From Deinococcus yavapaiensis KR-236 (GTDB lineage Bacteria > Deinococcota > Deinococci > Deinococcales > Deinococcaceae), in NCBI RefSeq assembly GCF_003217515.1, contig NZ_QJSX01000006.1, positions 185,989-249,988 of the forward strand: 64,000 nt of DNA, given 5' to 3'. Of this stretch, positions 25,093 to 33,500 are shown in pieces. Positions within the stretch are counted from its first letter, which is position 1. Each line of letters starts with the position of its first letter. The notes under the pieces were generated by a model. The model searched no databases. It was not told where the DNA came from and saw only the letters and a program-made list of their open reading frames with translations. Position numbers and translations under genes: made by a program.

Positions 25093-26643
25093 TTACACGG
25101 CGGCGAGTTCGGCGGTGGCCGCCTCGAGCATCGCCTCGGGATCTTCCAGCGTCAAATCGTCGCACAAGCCGACGCGAAGCGGCGTGGCGTGTCGAGCGCG
25201 AATCTCGGCGTGAACGCGCTCGGCGAGCAGGCGGGCGTGTTCGCCGTCCGCGCCGGGCAGAAGCAGGGCGAAACGCGCGTCGTCGAGGTGGGCAACGGTG
25301 TCGAGACCGTGGGCGTGATCGGCGAGAATTTCGGTGACGTCGCGCAGCATGGCGGCTCGTTGCGCTTCGGTGGGTGGAAGGTCGGCGAGGTCGACGATGA
25401 CGAGCGTGAGCGGATAGTCGAGGTGCTCGGCGCGCGCGAACTCGTGCGCGAACTTGCGTTCGAACTCGCTGCGTTGGACGACCGAGGCGCCGAGCGGTTC
25501 GGCGCGCGGTGCAGGACGAGCCGGAAGGACCGGGCGGTTGCGCACGGCCGCGCGGTACGCGTCCCGAGCGATCGCGATACGTTCCTCGCTGGCGGCGCGT
25601 ACCTGTTCGTCGAGGTGGTGGTACGCCTTGAAGTGCGTCAAGGCGGCGCCGGCGTCGCCGAGCGTCTCGTGCACGCGTGACAAGACGAGGTGGACGTCTC
25701 GAACTTCCTCGGGCGCCGCGCACTCGGCGAGGCGAAACGCGTGCGTAGCGAGCGGCAGCGCCTCGGCAGGGCGGCCGAGGTGCAGCGCCGCTCGGGCGAG
25801 GCCGAGGATGGCGGCGCGTTCGGTGTTCTCGTCGCCCGCGTCACGCGCGAGGTGGAGGGCGCGCGCGAAGTACTGTTCGCACGCGTTCACATCGTGGGCG
25901 AAGGTCGTTTCGCCGAGCAACAGGTAAGCTTTGCCCGGAGTGGCGGGAAAGGTCGCCTTGTCGAGCAGTGCGAGGACTTCCTCGTGGGTTTCCTCGGCTC
26001 GGCCGAGGTCGGCGCGAACGCGGGCGCGAAGCAGCGCCGCCGCGTCCCGCCGAGCATGGTCGTAGGTCGCCTCGGCGAGTCGTTCGGCGGCGTGCAGGTG
26101 CGTGAGGGCCTCGCTGTACTCGCGCAACGCGCGGCAAGCGTGCGCGGTGAGCAGCAGGGCGTCGAGGTGCTCGCGCTGCGAGAGGTCGCCTCGTTGGTCA
26201 AGCGCGACGAGGGCGTGTTCGTACGCGAGGTCCGGCACGCCCTCGTCGCTGTACAACTGGGCGACGTGCAAGGCGTGGCGAGCCGTGCACGCCGCGTCCG
26301 CTTGCTCTTGCGCGAAGTACAGGGCGCTGTGGGACGTGAGCAGGGTGGTTCGCAGGGCGTGGCGGTCGGACGAGGCCTCGGAGGCGGTACGCTTGCGTTT
26401 CGCGGCGGAGGTCGCTCGAATGGGTGTGGACGGGGGAGAAGCGTGCGCGACGAATCCCGAGGAGTCGTAAACGGTGAGGAAGGTCGGTAGAGCTTGGCGC
26501 TGCCGAGCGTACGCCTCGGCTTCACGAGCGAATTCGAGGGCGCGTTCGGCGATGCCTTGAGCTGTCGCGATCAATGCGTCGAGGTTCGCGTCGTTCGAGG
26601 CGTCGAAGGCCGGCATGGTCGAATTTCGAGGAGCGTGCGTCAT
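25093..26643 (-). CDS. TPR protein with degenerate, non-catalytic GGDEF domain
   Basis: 516 residues from ATG 26643, preceded by AGGAGG on the minus strand. Residues about 100-370 are TPR-like helical repeats (LYFAQEQADAACTARHALHVAQLYSDEG, LLTAHACRALREYSEALTHLHAAERLAEATYDHARRD split across repeats). The last 150 residues keep GGDEF-domain framing (LTLVIVDLADLPP, LDDARFALLLPGAD) but the GGDEF signature is DDARF and the metal-binding Asp context is altered. It cannot be expected to make c-di-GMP. It resembles Deinococcus TPR regulators that couple stress or metabolic signals to partner proteins. Monocistronic. Confidence 0.8.
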   Translation of the reverse strand: MTHAPRNSTMPAFDASNDANLDALIATAQGIAERALEFAREAEAYARQRQALPTFLTVYDSSGFVAHASPPSTPIRATSAAKRKRTASEASSDRHALRTTLLTSHSALYFAQEQADAACTARHALHVAQLYSDEGVPDLAYEHALVALDQRGDLSQREHLDALLLTAHACRALREYSEALTHLHAAERLAEATYDHARRDAAALLRARVRADLGRAEETHEEVLALLDKATFPATPGKAYLLLGETTFAHDVNACEQYFARALHLARDAGDENTERAAILGLARAALHLGRPAEALPLATHAFRLAECAAPEEVRDVHLVLSRVHETLGDAGAALTHFKAYHHLDEQVRAASEERIAIARDAYRAAVRNRPVLPARPAPRAEPLGASVVQRSEFERKFAHEFARAEHLDYPLTLVIVDLADLPPTEAQRAAMLRDVTEILADHAHGLDTVAHLDDARFALLLPGADGEHARLLAERVHAEIRARHATPLRVGLCDDLTLEDPEAMLEAATAELAAV

Positions 26644-26844
26644 GATGGCCCCTCCTGGGGCGAATGCAGCCACTGTACGCGCGAGATTCTCACAAGCTTC
26701 TTACGGCGGCTTGCCTCGAAATGAAGGTCAAGGGCCGCTCGCCCGTCTTCACCTTGTGTTTCAATCCACTTTTTCTTCATGGTCTCTTCGAAAGGTTGCC
26801 TAATGAACGATGGTCGGGTGCTTCGTACGGCTTCATGAAGACAA

Positions 26845-27510
26845 ATGTCGAAGCGTAAGATTCTCGTGATCGAAGACGATATGGACATCGCCCGTTTCGT
26901 GCGCTCGGACTTGGAAGACGCCGGATACGACGTCCTTCATGCCGCCGACGCCATGACCGGCCTCGTGACGGTCCGTGAGCAAAACCCGGACCTTATCCTG
27001 CTCGACCTCGGCTTGCCCGATTTCGACGGCACGGAAGTGCTCGGCCGTGTGCGCCGCACCTCCACGCTGCCGATCATCGTCGTGACCGCGCGCGACACGC
27101 CCGACGAGAAGGTCAAACTGCTCGAAGGCGGCGCGGACGACTACGTCGTCAAGCCGTTCGATTCGCGCGAGCTCATCGCTCGCATCGGCGTTCAGCTACG
27201 CCAGTCGGGCGGCGCTCCCATCGAAATCAACGGCATCGAGCTCAACGTTCAGCAGCGCATGGTGAAGTACCACGGCCAGGAAGTGCGCCTCTCGCCGACC
27301 GAATTCAACCTGCTCGCCCTGCTCGCCCGCCAGCCCGGCCGCGTGTACTCGCGTGAAGAGATCGAGCGTGAAGTGTGGGACGGTCGCTTGCCCGCCAACT
27401 CGAACGTCGTGGACGTCCACATGGCGAACTTGCGCGGCAAATTCCGCGACGTCGAAGGTTACGGCGTCATCCGGACCGTGCGCGGCATCGGCTACGCGCT
27501 GCGAAGCTGA
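26845..27510 (+). CDS. OmpR/PhoB-family response regulator (orphan)
   Basis: 221 residues from ATG 26845. The receiver domain has IEDD near the N-terminus, the phospho-acceptor Asp in LILLDLGLPD, the conserved Thr in VVTARD and Lys in DDYVVKPFD. The C-terminal winged helix reads LSPTEFNLLALLARQPGRVYSREEIEREVWDG and VDVHMANLRGKF, ending GIGYALRS. No histidine kinase gene is adjacent. The target genes and cognate kinase are unknown. The 200 nt upstream hold the divergent promoter region shared with the TPR gene. Confidence 0.93.
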   Translation: MSKRKILVIEDDMDIARFVRSDLEDAGYDVLHAADAMTGLVTVREQNPDLILLDLGLPDFDGTEVLGRVRRTSTLPIIVVTARDTPDEKVKLLEGGADDYVVKPFDSRELIARIGVQLRQSGGAPIEINGIELNVQQRMVKYHGQEVRLSPTEFNLLALLARQPGRVYSREEIEREVWDGRLPANSNVVDVHMANLRGKFRDVEGYGVIRTVRGIGYALRS

Positions 27511-27524
27511 CCGATTTCGACGTT

Positions 27525-27555
27525 AGAGCGCCGCACTTTCACAGTGCGGCGCTCT
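27525..27555. terminator. Bidirectional terminator hairpin
   Basis: Perfect 13-bp stem (27525-27537 with 27543-27555), 5-nt loop, followed by TCGTTGT. It separates the response regulator from the convergent glycosidase gene. Confidence 0.75.
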
Positions 27556-27584
27556 TCGTTGTCGGTCGGCGGTTCGTCGCGCGC

Positions 27585-29393
27585 TTACCTGCCCGCGGCG
27601 GTCGTGCTTACCTTGGGCACGAACACGATCGCGTTCGGAACGGGACGGCTCCACACCGTGTTGAGGTAACCGCCGCCGAAGAACACGGTGGCACTGCTTC
27701 CCGAGTCGAGGCGCAGGGCGCGCGTCACGCCGACGCTCGCGAGAGCGCGGGCGAATTCTTCGGGCGTGCCCTGCTCGAAGTACGCGATCGTGGGCTTGCC
27801 GCTCAGCACGGCGAAGGCCACTTGACGCGTCGGGCGCCAGACGTTGGACCCCGTGTCGAAGCCTTCGCGCACGGGGTCGACGACGACTTTGCCGTCGTCG
27901 ACGAGGAGCGGTCCGGCGGCGAGGGCTTCGCGCACCGTCTCCCAGCCGTTCGCTTGCCACATCAAGTCGAGCTTGGCGGGCCCGCCGATGAAGCGCGGTA
28001 GATTCGGAAAGCGCTTGGGATCGAACGTGACCGTGACGTCACCCGCGCGAGGCATGGTGACGCCGTTCGCGACCCCTGAGACGACATTCTTGCCGAGATC
28101 GAGGAAGAGCGTGACGAGGTCGCCCGCCCCGACGGGCGTGCGTCCGTCGGCGACGAAGAGGGTCAACCACTGTGGCCTCGCCGCCGCGCCGACGGTGTTG
28201 ACGGTCAAGCTGCCCCACGGGCCGCTCAGGACGTAACGGGGCTTCGGAAAGCCGAACAGGACCGACGAGTCGGTGAAGCCGAGGGTCGCGCGTCGCTCCA
28301 AGCTCGGAGCGACCATCATGCCGCCTCGCGCGACGAGATCGACGGGCAAGGCGCTCTTGGGATCGAAGTAGCCGCCGTTGACGCCCGCGATGGCGCCCGC
28401 GTCGCGCACGAGGTCCGCTACGCCCTTGGCCTGACCGAGCGGAGCGGAGACGACGCGCGGTTCGAAGCGGGTGTCGTCGAAGCTCACGAGGTGCAACTTG
28501 CCAACGTTGCGGTACATCACTCCTGCGGGCAACTTGTCGACGTCGGGCGGCGGCGTGACGCTCGGATCGAGGTTCGTGACGGTGTCGACGACGATTCGCG
28601 GCGGATCGTCGAGCGTGAACACGGTCGAGGCGCCGTTCGCGCCCGTCTCCAAGCGCACGTGTAGATTGCCCGAGCCGGGCGTGACGGTCAGCGAGTCGCC
28701 CGATTCCAGCGTTTGCGCGCTGACGTCGCCAGCCGTGTCGGCGAGGACGAGCGTCACGCCGCGCTCGTCGCGCGTGACGCTGTACTGAGCGCCCTTCGTG
28801 AGCTCCAGCACGACACGCTGCGTCTCGAGCGCTCGCCGCAAGGTGCGGCTCGTTCGCGTGCTCGCGAGGCGAGCGCCTTCTTCGGGCGCGGCTGGCGGGG
28901 CGCTCGGCGCCGGGCTTGGACTGGGCGCCGGCGCGGGTACCGACACCGGTGGCTGGACGGGCGTCGGAAACGGCGAGAAGTAAGCGCTGGCAGGCGCCGT
29001 TTCGGGCGTGAGGCCTTGAGCGGCGGGCGCCGGAAAGTCGACGATGTCGGGCGCGTCCTCCACTTGCGTGACGCCGAGTGCGCGCAGAACGTCGAGCGAA
29101 ACGTGCCACGATCCGCCGAGTTGCTCGGGCGCGCTCAGCGAAGGTGTGCTCCAAGCGCCCGTCCAGCGCAACTCGCGGTTCGCGAAGCGCAGACGGATTT
29201 CGGACGGGCTGTTGAGCAGCACGTCCACGCCGAGCCGAGTCAGGAACCACACGGGCAAACCTTCTTGGCCGCTCGGCAATGTCTTCGTCTCGACGCGGGG
29301 GCTGGTGAGTTGACCGCCGATCGCGACGGGTCGCGCGGCGGCGACGCTGAGGAGCGTGGCGAGCAGGGTAAGTGAAAGGGCGCGGCGCGTCAC
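27585..29393 (-). CDS. Secreted phosphodiester glycosidase family protein (NAGPA/DUF2233)
   Basis: 602 residues from GTG 29393 with a signal peptide (MTRRALSLTLLATLLSVAAA). The first 250 residues include two beta-rich segments and a Pro/Ala/Ser linker (PAPAPSPSPAPSAPP), plausibly AMIN-like or copper-amine-oxidase-like wall-binding modules. From about residue 300 the NAGPA fold appears: AIAGVNGGYFDP, LGFTDSSVLFG and ALRLDSGSSATVFFGG with the catalytic-region Asp. Family members cleave sugar phosphodiesters. An envelope or extracellular-polysaccharide substrate is likely. Confidence 0.85.
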   Translation of the reverse strand: MTRRALSLTLLATLLSVAAARPVAIGGQLTSPRVETKTLPSGQEGLPVWFLTRLGVDVLLNSPSEIRLRFANRELRWTGAWSTPSLSAPEQLGGSWHVSLDVLRALGVTQVEDAPDIVDFPAPAAQGLTPETAPASAYFSPFPTPVQPPVSVPAPAPSPSPAPSAPPAAPEEGARLASTRTSRTLRRALETQRVVLELTKGAQYSVTRDERGVTLVLADTAGDVSAQTLESGDSLTVTPGSGNLHVRLETGANGASTVFTLDDPPRIVVDTVTNLDPSVTPPPDVDKLPAGVMYRNVGKLHLVSFDDTRFEPRVVSAPLGQAKGVADLVRDAGAIAGVNGGYFDPKSALPVDLVARGGMMVAPSLERRATLGFTDSSVLFGFPKPRYVLSGPWGSLTVNTVGAAARPQWLTLFVADGRTPVGAGDLVTLFLDLGKNVVSGVANGVTMPRAGDVTVTFDPKRFPNLPRFIGGPAKLDLMWQANGWETVREALAAGPLLVDDGKVVVDPVREGFDTGSNVWRPTRQVAFAVLSGKPTIAYFEQGTPEEFARALASVGVTRALRLDSGSSATVFFGGGYLNTVWSRPVPNAIVFVPKVSTTAAGR

Positions 29394-29405
29394 GGCGCAA
29401 GTTTA
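29394..29405 (-). promoter_or_regulatory. -10-like element for leaderless glycosidase gene
   Basis: On the minus strand TAAACT (plus 29400-29405) precedes the GTG by 6 nt; no ribosome-binding site is visible. Confidence 0.45.
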
Positions 29406-29531
29406 GAAAGGACCTTCATGACGCGTGTGAGAACTTTGAGGAGCGGTTGAAGAAGCTTCATCGTCGCGAGGAGCGAGTGTGATAAATTCTGTGACAGTTC
29501 TGCAAGAGTCTATGTGTAAACTGAGGGCGCT

Positions 29532-30017
29532 ATGATTGAGCCTTCACTCGCCCTCTACGGCGAGGCATTCGACCGCGTCGAGCAACTCCTGACCGATCTC
29601 TTGACGGCGACGGGCGTCCGATACTGTCTGATGGTCGACCGTAAAGGCTTCGTGCTGTCCCACAAGGAAGCGTTGTGGGCGCCCCGCCCACCCGCCCTCG
29701 ACTCCATCGCCACCCTCGTCGCGGGAAACGCCGCCGCGACGGGCGCCCTCGCCGGAATGCTGGGCGAGCGGACGTTCAGCGAACAGATCCACCAAGGTGA
29801 GAAAGGCGTGCTGTACGTCGAGAGTGTCCTCGACAAGGCGCTTCTCGTGCTGATCTTCGACTCGAGCGTGCCGCTCGGGAAAGTCAAGCTGTACACGAAA
29901 AAAACCATCTCGCAACTCTCGGATATCCTGTCCGAAGTCGGCGACGCTCCCAAAATCGAATTCGACAAGGGCTTCTCGGACAGCGCCGGTGCCCTCCTCG
30001 ACGACTTGTTCGGTTAA
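29532..30017 (+). CDS. mglB: MglB-like Roadblock/LC7 GTPase-activating protein
   Basis: 161 residues from ATG 29532. It has a Roadblock/LC7 fold (VRYCLMVDRKGFVLSHKEAL, IATLVAGNAAATGALAGML, GVLYVESVLDKALLVLIFD) and a C-terminal helical tail ending DDLFG. MglB dimers stimulate GTP hydrolysis and nucleotide exchange on MglA. The gene is 51 nt ahead of mglA in the same orientation. In Myxococcus the pair sets cell polarity; Thermus homologues are structurally characterised. A role in polarity or surface motility here is inferred. Confidence 0.9.
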   Translation: MIEPSLALYGEAFDRVEQLLTDLLTATGVRYCLMVDRKGFVLSHKEALWAPRPPALDSIATLVAGNAAATGALAGMLGERTFSEQIHQGEKGVLYVESVLDKALLVLIFDSSVPLGKVKLYTKKTISQLSDILSEVGDAPKIEFDKGFSDSAGALLDDLFG

Positions 30018-30068
30018 AAGCCCCTCGGTCGCGCACCCTCGAAGCGACCTGTTCTCAAGGAGTGAAGC

Positions 30069-30659
30069 ATGAGCACGATCAACTTCGCGGCACGCGAAAT
30101 CAACTGCAAAGTCGTCTACTACGGCCCCGGCATGTCAGGCAAGACGACCAACCTCAAGCACGTCTTCGGCAAGATCCCCGAGCACCTGCGCGGAGACATG
30201 GTGTCGCTCGCGACGGAAGACGAACGCACGCTGTTCTTCGACTTCCTCCCGCTCGACCTCGGTTCCGTCCAAGGCTTCAAGACGCGCTTCCACCTCTACA
30301 CCGTTCCGGGCCAAGTATTCTACAACGCCAGCCGCAAGCTCATCTTGCGCGGCGTGGACGGCATCGTGTTCGTCGCCGACTCCGCTCCCAACCGTTTGCG
30401 CGCCAACGCCGAGTCGATGCGCAACTTGCGCGAGAACCTCGTGGAACACGGCATCAACCTCGCCGAAGTGCCCCTCATCCTTCAGGTGAACAAGCGCGAC
30501 TTGCCGAACGCCTTGCCTCTCGCCATGATTCAGGCGGTGCTCGATCCGCGCCGTCAACTCCCGATCTACGAAGCGGTCGCCGACAAGGGCGACGGCGTCT
30601 TTGAAAGCCTCAAGGCGGTGTCGAAGCTCGTCCTCGAGCGATTGTCGCAACCCAAGTGA
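30069..30659 (+). CDS. mglA: MglA-type Ras-like GTPase
   Basis: 196 residues from ATG 30069, with AAGGAG in the leader. G1 is YYGPGMSGKTTN, switch regions follow, and the usual Walker B DxxG is replaced by TVPGQ, characteristic of MglA. G4 is VNKRDLP. The normal length indicates an intact GTPase. Together with MglB it forms a polarity switch. A strong hairpin 28 nt downstream ends the operon. Confidence 0.95.
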   Translation: MSTINFAAREINCKVVYYGPGMSGKTTNLKHVFGKIPEHLRGDMVSLATEDERTLFFDFLPLDLGSVQGFKTRFHLYTVPGQVFYNASRKLILRGVDGIVFVADSAPNRLRANAESMRNLRENLVEHGINLAEVPLILQVNKRDLPNALPLAMIQAVLDPRRQLPIYEAVADKGDGVFESLKAVSKLVLERLSQPK

Positions 30660-30686
30660 GCGGCGCTGTATGAGCCCCGCGTTCGA

Positions 30687-30715
30687 CGAGCGGAGACGAC
30701 CAACGTCTCCGCTCG
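30687..30715 (+). terminator. Terminator after mglBA
   Basis: Perfect 12-bp stem (30687-30698 with 30704-30715) with a 5-nt loop, then CTTGCCTTG. Confidence 0.65.
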
Positions 30716-30739
30716 CTTGCCTTGCGCCGAGGTGACTTC

Positions 30740-31123
30740 ATGCCTTTGACCTTCTCCCTGCTCGAAGAGACGTTCGCCGTGAGCCGCCTCGATCCGACCG
30801 ACGCCGTGCCGACGTGGGCGATCTCGGGCGCGTTCTTCACTGTCAGCCGCTCGTCCGACGAATTGTCGGTTCTTTGCGAGGCGGACCTCGTGCCGCCCGA
30901 CGTTCGCTCCGAAGGAGGTTGGCGCGCCTTGAAACTCCACGGGCCGTTCGACTTCGCCCTCACGGGCGTCCTCGCGTCGATACTCGCGCCGCTCGCGCAA
31001 GCGGGCGTCGGGATTTTCGCCGTGTCCACCTTCGACACCGACTTCATTTTGGTGAAGGCCGAACGACTCGACGACGCCCTGAGCGCCTTGCAGAGCGCGG
31101 GTCACGCGCTCGCGAGACGCTGA
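30740..31123 (+). CDS. ACT domain-containing protein (CASTOR-type)
   Basis: 127 residues from ATG 30740 with GAGGTG upstream. The sequence SVLCEADLVPP, WRALKLHGPFDFALTGVLASILAPLAQAGVGIFAVSTFDTDFILV matches the ACT_7/CASTOR family. These small proteins bind amino acids or other ligands. Function unknown. Its 3' end overlaps that of the convergent GNAT gene by 22 nt. Confidence 0.85.
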   Translation: MPLTFSLLEETFAVSRLDPTDAVPTWAISGAFFTVSRSSDELSVLCEADLVPPDVRSEGGWRALKLHGPFDFALTGVLASILAPLAQAGVGIFAVSTFDTDFILVKAERLDDALSALQSAGHALARR

Positions 31124-31920
31124 AACGCCAAGCGGGTCGTCAGCGGCGAAAAGCCCGAGCGCAGCACGTTGCGCTCGGAGTCGCTGCCAGGCGACGTCAT
31201 CACGAACGCGAACCGCGCGCCTCGTGAACGCGCGTGCTGAAGGCGCGCTCGCAAAAGAGAGGTTTGAGCGCCTCGGCCACGCAGCGCGGGTCGCGTCGCC
31301 GCCGAGAAAAGCACCGCGTGCTGCCCGCGCACGCTCAAAGCGCCCGCCGACGCCGCCACCCCGTCCACGTCGCAAATCCACAACGTCGTTTCGGGTCGCT
31401 TCGCCGTCAACGCCATGATGGGCCGAGACTCGGCGCCAAAACCGTCCACAGCGACTTCCAACCACTCGTCGGCGGGCGCGACGCGGCAAGGCGCGCCAGG
31501 AACGCCGAGCGTGTCGTCCAACGTGCGGGCGTGCAGGTGTAACAGGCCCACGAGTTGATACGAACGCTCGGCGAGGCTGCGCAGCACGGCGGGATGCACG
31601 AACGAGAACGCCGTGACGAACGGCGTCACGCCTCGCGCCTTCAGGAAGTCCTCGCAAGAGGCCAGCGACCGCGCGTTGTCCTGTGGCGTGCCGGGGCCGC
31701 GCCCGTGCCACAAGCCGAAGTTGATGGGGGAGGGCTCCCCGGCGTGATACACCGTGACGGGCCCTAAGGTCGCGGTCGTGCCCGACGCGACGGTGTAGAG
31801 CCCCAAGTGCCAAGCTTCGAGCCGTTCGGCGGCGAGGGCGAGTTCGGACGCGAGCATGACGCAGGCTACGCCGCGCGCGTGAAGCGACGCATCCGCCAAT
31901 CGGGGTATCGTGAAGCTCAT
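31102..31920 (-). CDS. GNAT family N-acetyltransferase
   Basis: 272 residues from ATG 31920, which overlaps the divergent plus-strand ATG at 31919 in CATG. The C-terminal GNAT half is recognisable: WICDVDGVAASAGALSVRG, FSAATRPALRGRGAQTSLLRARLQHARSRG (acetyl-CoA loop RGRGAQ) and the final SGFSPLTTRLAFQR. The N-terminal half is a second, weaker unit typical of Deinococcus GNAT proteins. Start choice is uncertain; ATG 31857 is an alternative that would avoid the overlap. Substrate unknown. Confidence 0.75.
   Translation of the reverse strand: MSFTIPRLADASLHARGVACVMLASELALAAERLEAWHLGLYTVASGTTATLGPVTVYHAGEPSPINFGLWHGRGPGTPQDNARSLASCEDFLKARGVTPFVTAFSFVHPAVLRSLAERSYQLVGLLHLHARTLDDTLGVPGAPCRVAPADEWLEVAVDGFGAESRPIMALTAKRPETTLWICDVDGVAASAGALSVRGQHAVLFSAATRPALRGRGAQTSLLRARLQHARSRGARFAFVMTSPGSDSERNVLRSGFSPLTTRLAFQRLASA
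31906..31918 (+). promoter_or_regulatory. -10-like element for leaderless dienoyl-CoA isomerase gene
   Basis: TATCGT (31906-31911) lies 7 nt before ATG 31919 and inside the start of the divergent GNAT gene. Confidence 0.45.
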
Positions 31921-32659
31921 GACGTACACGACGATCGCCGTCACGACGGGCGAGATCGCGCACCTTCGCCTCGCGTCCAAGCGCGGCTCGCTTCCCCCCG
32001 AGTTCTGGGAGGAGTTGCCGCGCGCCCTTCAGGAGCTTCGAGGAAGCCGCGTTCTCGTCATCACCGGGGAGGGCACGGACTTCAGCGTCGGCCTCGACCT
32101 CGTGCGAACCGCGCCCGTCCTCGCGGGCGTCCTGCGAAACCGAACCGACTTTCTCGACCTCGTCGGCGTCATGCAAGGCGCCGTGGAGGCCCTCGCTCAC
32201 TTTCCAGCCCCCACGATCGCCGCCGTGTCGGGTTGGTGTATCGGCGCGGGCGTGGAACTCGCGGCCGCGTGCGACATACGCCTGAGCTCGGCAGACGCGC
32301 GCTTCACCTTGCCGGAAGTCAAGCTCGGCATCGTCCCCGACCTCGGCGGTCTCGGTCGCCTGCCGCACCTGATCGGCGAGGGGTGGGCGCGGCGCCTGGC
32401 ACTGACGGGCGAGACGATCGACGCGTCCCGAGCCGAGCGCCTCGGACTCGTCAGCGAAGTGTTCGAATCTCGCGAAGCGGCCCTGGAGGAAGCGTCGCGA
32501 CTCGCGCGCGACATGACCGCCTGGCCCTCAGCGACGTTGCAGGGCGTCAAGTTCGCCATGAACGCCCGCCTCGACGCCGACGTGCGCGCCCACTACCGTG
32601 ACACGGGCGGTTGGAACGCTGCGTACCTCGATCCCGCGAACGTCAAACTTCCAAAGTGA
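31919..32659 (+). CDS. Enoyl-CoA hydratase/isomerase family, probable delta3,5-delta2,4-dienoyl-CoA isomerase
   Basis: 246 residues from ATG 31919 (GTG 31910 is an alternative). The crotonase fold shows FSVGLDL and the oxyanion loop SGWCIGAGVELAAACDIRL. Acidic residues Glu113, Glu133 and Asp141 have exactly the spacing (20 and 8) of Asp176, Glu196 and Asp204 in rat dienoyl-CoA isomerase ECH1, with VPDLGGLGRLP matching the ECH1 segment. That enzyme shifts 3,5-dienoyl-CoA to 2,4-dienoyl-CoA in oxidation of unsaturated fatty acids. The next gene, a probable 2,4-dienoyl-CoA reductase, would act on the product. Confidence 0.8.
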   Translation: MTYTTIAVTTGEIAHLRLASKRGSLPPEFWEELPRALQELRGSRVLVITGEGTDFSVGLDLVRTAPVLAGVLRNRTDFLDLVGVMQGAVEALAHFPAPTIAAVSGWCIGAGVELAAACDIRLSSADARFTLPEVKLGIVPDLGGLGRLPHLIGEGWARRLALTGETIDASRAERLGLVSEVFESREAALEEASRLARDMTAWPSATLQGVKFAMNARLDADVRAHYRDTGGWNAAYLDPANVKLPK

Positions 32660-32677
32660 ATGCCCAGAGGTAACGAC

Positions 32678-33499
32678 ATGACCGTATTCAAAGAAGACTT
32701 GTTGGCAGGCAAGCACGCCCTCATCACCGGGGGTGGCAGTGGCATCAACTTCGGCATCGCCCAGTTGTTCGCGGCGCACGGCTGCGCCGTGACGCTGCTG
32801 GGGCGCAACCTCGAGAAGGCGCAAAGCGCCGCGCGTGACATCGAGAGGTCGGGTGGGCGGGCGATGGGGGTCTCGGCGGACGTGCGCGACTTCGCCGCCC
32901 TGCAAGCGGCTGCAGAGCGGGCGGTGGAAGCGTTCGGGCTCCTCGACATCGTGATCGCCGGGGCTGCCGGAAACTTCCCCGCTCCGGTCGACGGCATCTC
33001 CCCCAACGGCTTCAAGAGCGTCGTGGACATCGACTTGCTCGGCACCTTCAACACCGTCAAGGCGGCGGCGCCGCACCTGAAACTGCCCGGCGCGAACATC
33101 GTGGCGATTTCCGCGTACGGCGTGCCCGTTCCGATGCAAGCGCACGTCGTCGCCGCGAAGGCGGGCGTGGACGCCCTCGTGCAGACGCTCGCCGTGGAGT
33201 GGGGCTTGCGGGGCGCGCGCGTCAACGCGATCATTCCCGGCCCGATCGACGGAACGGAAGGCATGGCGCGCCTCGCGCCCGACGAGCGCACGAGAAGGCA
33301 GTTCACGCGCACCGTGCCCCTGGGACGCTTCGGATTGCCGGTCGACATCGCCAACGCCGCCCTCTTTCTCGTGTCGGACGCGGCGAGTTACGTCACGGGC
33401 GCGATCCTGCCCGTGGACGGCGGACAGAACATGCTCGGCGGGGCTCCGCAGTACCAGATGATGCTGGCCTTGCAAGAGCAGGCGGGAAAGCAGGACTGA
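32678..33499 (+). CDS. SDR oxidoreductase, probable 2,4-dienoyl-CoA reductase
   Basis: 273 residues from ATG 32678 (AGAGGT upstream), 18 nt after the isomerase. The cofactor motif is TGGGSGINFGIA. The AAGNF segment (96-100) is typical of DECR-type reductases. The classical YxxxK is absent; instead Tyr147 precedes Lys161 by 14 residues, close to the 15-residue Tyr-Lys spacing of mitochondrial DECR1. PGPIDGTEGMARLAP and the final PVDGGQNMLGG fit the same group. It would reduce 2,4-dienoyl-CoA with NADPH during beta-oxidation of unsaturated chains. Confidence 0.82.
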   Translation: MTVFKEDLLAGKHALITGGGSGINFGIAQLFAAHGCAVTLLGRNLEKAQSAARDIERSGGRAMGVSADVRDFAALQAAAERAVEAFGLLDIVIAGAAGNFPAPVDGISPNGFKSVVDIDLLGTFNTVKAAAPHLKLPGANIVAISAYGVPVPMQAHVVAAKAGVDALVQTLAVEWGLRGARVNAIIPGPIDGTEGMARLAPDERTRRQFTRTVPLGRFGLPVDIANAALFLVSDAASYVTGAILPVDGGQNMLGGAPQYQMMLALQEQAGKQD

Positions 33500-33500
33500 C

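Noticed and set aside
29490..29522. Promoter for mglBA (GTGACA and TAAACT)
   Set aside because: The elements are 20 nt apart, too far for a normal spacer, and no extended -10 is present, so no call was made.
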